Assembly: GCA_025997935.1 (NCBI GenBank)
Contig: BNVG01000113.1
Span: 1 to 6,672 of the forward strand
Length of the DNA stretch: 6,672 bases
Direction of reading: 5' to 3'
Source of the DNA: Synergistales bacterium
GTDB taxonomy: Bacteria; Synergistota; Synergistia; Synergistales; Aminobacteriaceae
A model generated the notes under the pieces. It saw only the letters and a list, made by a program, of their open reading frames with translations, made no database searches and was not told the DNA's origin. Positions 4,600-6,672 of this stretch are shown piece by piece. Within the stretch, counting starts at the first letter, position 1. The number at the start of each line of letters is the position of its first letter. The position numbers and the translations under genes are program-made.

Positions 4600-6670
4600 A
4601 ATCCGCGTAGTTCGCGCCATCCTTATCGGCGCGGCTTGTTTCAAACCTTAAAGTGAGCAAGCTCAAGTCGTCATTGTAGCTTTCCTCTAAAACCGAGCGG
4701 GGAATAACCACGGTTTTATCCACTCGGCCCGGCGTGTCCCACAGCCACTCACCCAATAGCCGCTCATTGGCGTAGACCTCTGTTTTTAAGACATCAAGCC
4801 CCTCGTCCGTTGTTTTTCTGACGGATGTTACGGAAAGCTCCATATCCCCTTCGGGTTTATCCATAACCCGCATATAAAACTTTACGCGGTTTCTGTAGTT
4901 CCAAAGCCCCGTCTCGGGTATCCTGTAGCGTGAGACGAGCATTTTTATAATCATGTTGCCGTGGTCTTCTATATCTATTGGTATTAGGCCGTCAGATATG
5001 GCGAGATAAGGTTTTGCGGCGTTGCTTGACATGTCGAGCGGTTCTTTCGGCAATGGCGGGATGTCTGAGCCGAAGGCTATGGAGCTGCCGAAAGCCATAC
5101 GTCCCGTTTTACGTTCGGGGCGAGGAGTGAGCCAATGTTCATTTGAAACAGTCACGGCCTCCGGGTTGGCGAACTTTTGTTTTATGCCAAAGCGCCTGAA
5201 AATCCCGTCCATCTGAGAGGTGCTTCTGTCTAAAAGAACGGTTTGGCCTCTAAAATCATCGAGCGCGGCATGGACGTCTTGTGTGATTCCTACGTAGCGA
5301 GGGACAAAGAAATACATTATCCCGGATATATTTATAAAAAATATGAGCAATGGAACGCTCAAGAGATATTCTTTTTTCTTGGGTACGCACATAAATAATA
5401 CTATCGGCATGAGCCAGACAAAAGGGGCGAAGCGCGCGTGCCAGGAATGCGGCTGAATCACCGTCATGAAAACTATGGTAAACAAAAGCCAACCCTCAAA
5501 AGCGTAGCTCGCGTGTTTGCGGAACCTGAAATAAACGTAAGACGCGCCGCTATAAATAAGCGCGAGTATACACAAAAGATAAAAGAACGGCCCAAAAACC
5601 GCCGAGTTCATATTTCCGATTGCGGCGAATTGCCGCCACTCAAGCATTGGCGCGCCGAATGGATTTTTGAACAACACCTGAACGTCTAAGTCTGATGAAG
5701 GATACGCGACAAGCGACAGGAAAAAACGCGTAAAGCGATTGTGGGCGTCAGGAAAGGCCGCTTTTGCTATGTTTTCTATGGATTCATTCGACGCGTATTC
5801 CGATAGATCGCCGTGATACGCCGAGTAGAACATGTGACGCCCCTTGAGCGCGTCCGTGACGTATGGCGCGCAGGCCAAAATAGCCGACAGCAGAACCATA
5901 GCGCCGCCTAATTTCAACCCCAAAACAAACGCGTTTTTGAACCCCTTCCGTACGTCATGCTCGCGAAACATCCTGTGCAGGCATACGCAAAATATGATAA
6001 TGCAAGAGTATGCCACGCCCGACGTTTTAACGCACGCCATAAATACAAGAGATAGCACCCCTATGACGTGAACCGCGCGCGATTCCGATTTGTCGGGCGG
6101 CCATTTTCCATTGAAGAAAAATCGGGCGTACAGGAGCGACATAACGCAGAGGGAGGCCAGAGCGCCGTCTGAGACATAGGCGGCCAACTGCGTTAGAGTA
6201 AGAGGATTGAGACAAACCATGACCCACAGAAGGCGCTTTAAGATATGTTCGTCCTTAGAGCAATAAAGGGCGAAGAAAATAGACGCGAACAACAGCAAAG
6301 AGGCGTAGGCTTTGCCGGTTTGAATGTCGCCCAGAGCGTCGGTCACGGCGGCGGCGAAATACCAGGCCGCCTTTGGATAGTGCGTGGCGTTGTCGCTCCA
6401 CATATCAGGATTTCGCCCCAAATACATATACCCGTCATAGACAGGGTTGAAGCCCTCCGCTATACGGCTTATGGCCGGTTGATGATAGACGACGCCGTCG
6501 TGAAACACGTCGAACAGCTCGTAGGTCATGACGTGAGCGAATACTACCAAAGCCAAAAAGACCGCGGCGTCTTTCCATCCTATTTTATTTTTCCTGAAAG
6601 CATAGACTCCTCCGCCGCCTATCAAGGCGAGCGAAAGCCAATAGGCCAAAGCCGGATAGTCGATTTTCAA
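4535..6670 (-). CDS. Polytopic GT-C-type glycosyltransferase-like membrane protein with C-terminal soluble domain
   Basis: This is a 711-residue protein with about 11-13 hydrophobic segments up to about residue 456 (for example 7-25, 34-50, 120-136, 168-186, 199-234, 247-270, 354-380, 392-407, 411-429, 436-456). The loop after the second segment holds an acidic cluster (Glu51, Asp54, Asp58) in ELFDVFHDGVVYHQPA, where GT-C enzymes using polyprenyl-phosphate sugars keep catalytic acids. WHARFAPFVWLMP (410-422) resembles the late membrane segments of such enzymes. A soluble region follows, with alternating, probably β-rich sequence at about 575-705, plausibly a carbohydrate-binding-like sandwich. 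A role in surface glycan assembly is inference; the family is not certain. The first codon considered is TTG at 6670-6668, two bases from the window edge, so no ribosome binding site is visible and the gene may begin upstream. The 3' end overlaps whiA tail-to-tail by 65 bp. No terminator was seen for either gene. Confidence 0.75.
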   Translation of the reverse strand: MKIDYPALAYWLSLALIGGGGVYAFRKNKIGWKDAAVFLALVVFAHVMTYELFDVFHDGVVYHQPAISRIAEGFNPVYDGYMYLGRNPDMWSDNATHYPKAAWYFAAAVTDALGDIQTGKAYASLLLFASIFFALYCSKDEHILKRLLWVMVCLNPLTLTQLAAYVSDGALASLCVMSLLYARFFFNGKWPPDKSESRAVHVIGVLSLVFMACVKTSGVAYSCIIIFCVCLHRMFREHDVRKGFKNAFVLGLKLGGAMVLLSAILACAPYVTDALKGRHMFYSAYHGDLSEYASNESIENIAKAAFPDAHNRFTRFFLSLVAYPSSDLDVQVLFKNPFGAPMLEWRQFAAIGNMNSAVFGPFFYLLCILALIYSGASYVYFRFRKHASYAFEGWLLFTIVFMTVIQPHSWHARFAPFVWLMPIVLFMCVPKKKEYLLSVPLLIFFINISGIMYFFVPRYVGITQDVHAALDDFRGQTVLLDRSTSQMDGIFRRFGIKQKFANPEAVTVSNEHWLTPRPERKTGRMAFGSSIAFGSDIPPLPKEPLDMSSNAAKPYLAISDGLIPIDIEDHGNMIIKMLVSRYRIPETGLWNYRNRVKFYMRVMDKPEGDMELSVTSVRKTTDEGLDVLKTEVYANERLLGEWLWDTPGRVDKTVVIPRSVLEESYNDDLSLLTLRFETSRADKDGANYADSIYRLKFERMRITPLFSPSDI

Positions 6671-6672
6671 AA

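Noticed and set aside
4600..4625. Short CGCG...CGCG stem just beyond the whiA stop as a terminator
   Set aside because: The stem has only about four base pairs, no T-run follows, and it lies inside the opposing coding sequence.
1..6672. CRISPR array, insertion sequence, tRNA or rRNA
   Set aside because: I saw no regularly spaced direct repeats, transposase motifs, terminal inverted repeats, tRNA cloverleaf or rRNA signatures on either strand. Coding sequence fills nearly the whole window.

Overview
The window is a gene-dense bacterial chromosomal segment of roughly 50 % GC with no stretch over 100 bp lacking a gene. It holds four complete genes and two genes that touch the window edges. The combination of a WhiA-family protein, an atypically short UvrC and frequent ATA (Ile) codons suggests a lineage such as Synergistota or a deep Bacillota/Thermotogota-like group. 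This placement is inference and is weak.

Layout: positions 1-1623 are a leftward unit. uvrC (109-1623) encodes the incision subunit of nucleotide excision repair, followed after 20 bp by the first 29 codons of an unrecognised gene (1-88) with a strong ribosome binding site. Positions 1624-1721 are a 98-bp divergent control region with one extended -10 promoter facing each way and an 11-bp perfect palindrome between them. Positions 1722-4599 are a tight rightward operon: a GNAT acetyltransferase (1722-2222), a GTG-started NYN ribonuclease/LOTUS (OST-HTH) protein (2243-3697), and a divergent whiA (3703-4599). The gaps are 20 and 5 bp. Positions 4535-6670 are a leftward gene for a large multi-pass membrane protein of GT-C glycosyltransferase type with a soluble C-terminal domain. 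Its 3' end overlaps the 3' end of whiA by 65 bp.

How the genes may work together: UvrC, the NYN/LOTUS protein and WhiA all have nucleic-acid-binding architectures. In many Gram-positive genomes uvrC lies near rapZ-yvcK-whiA. Here uvrC and whiA are still neighbours, but a GNAT gene and a NYN/LOTUS gene occupy the space between them. The most interesting points are: (i) a UvrC that lacks about 115 residues between its UVR motif and RNase H-like nuclease yet keeps its nuclease residues; (ii) a predicted metal-dependent RNase with an RNA-binding LOTUS domain co-transcribed with WhiA; (iii) a probably leaderless uvrC transcript; and (iv) the 65-bp tail-to-tail coding overlap.
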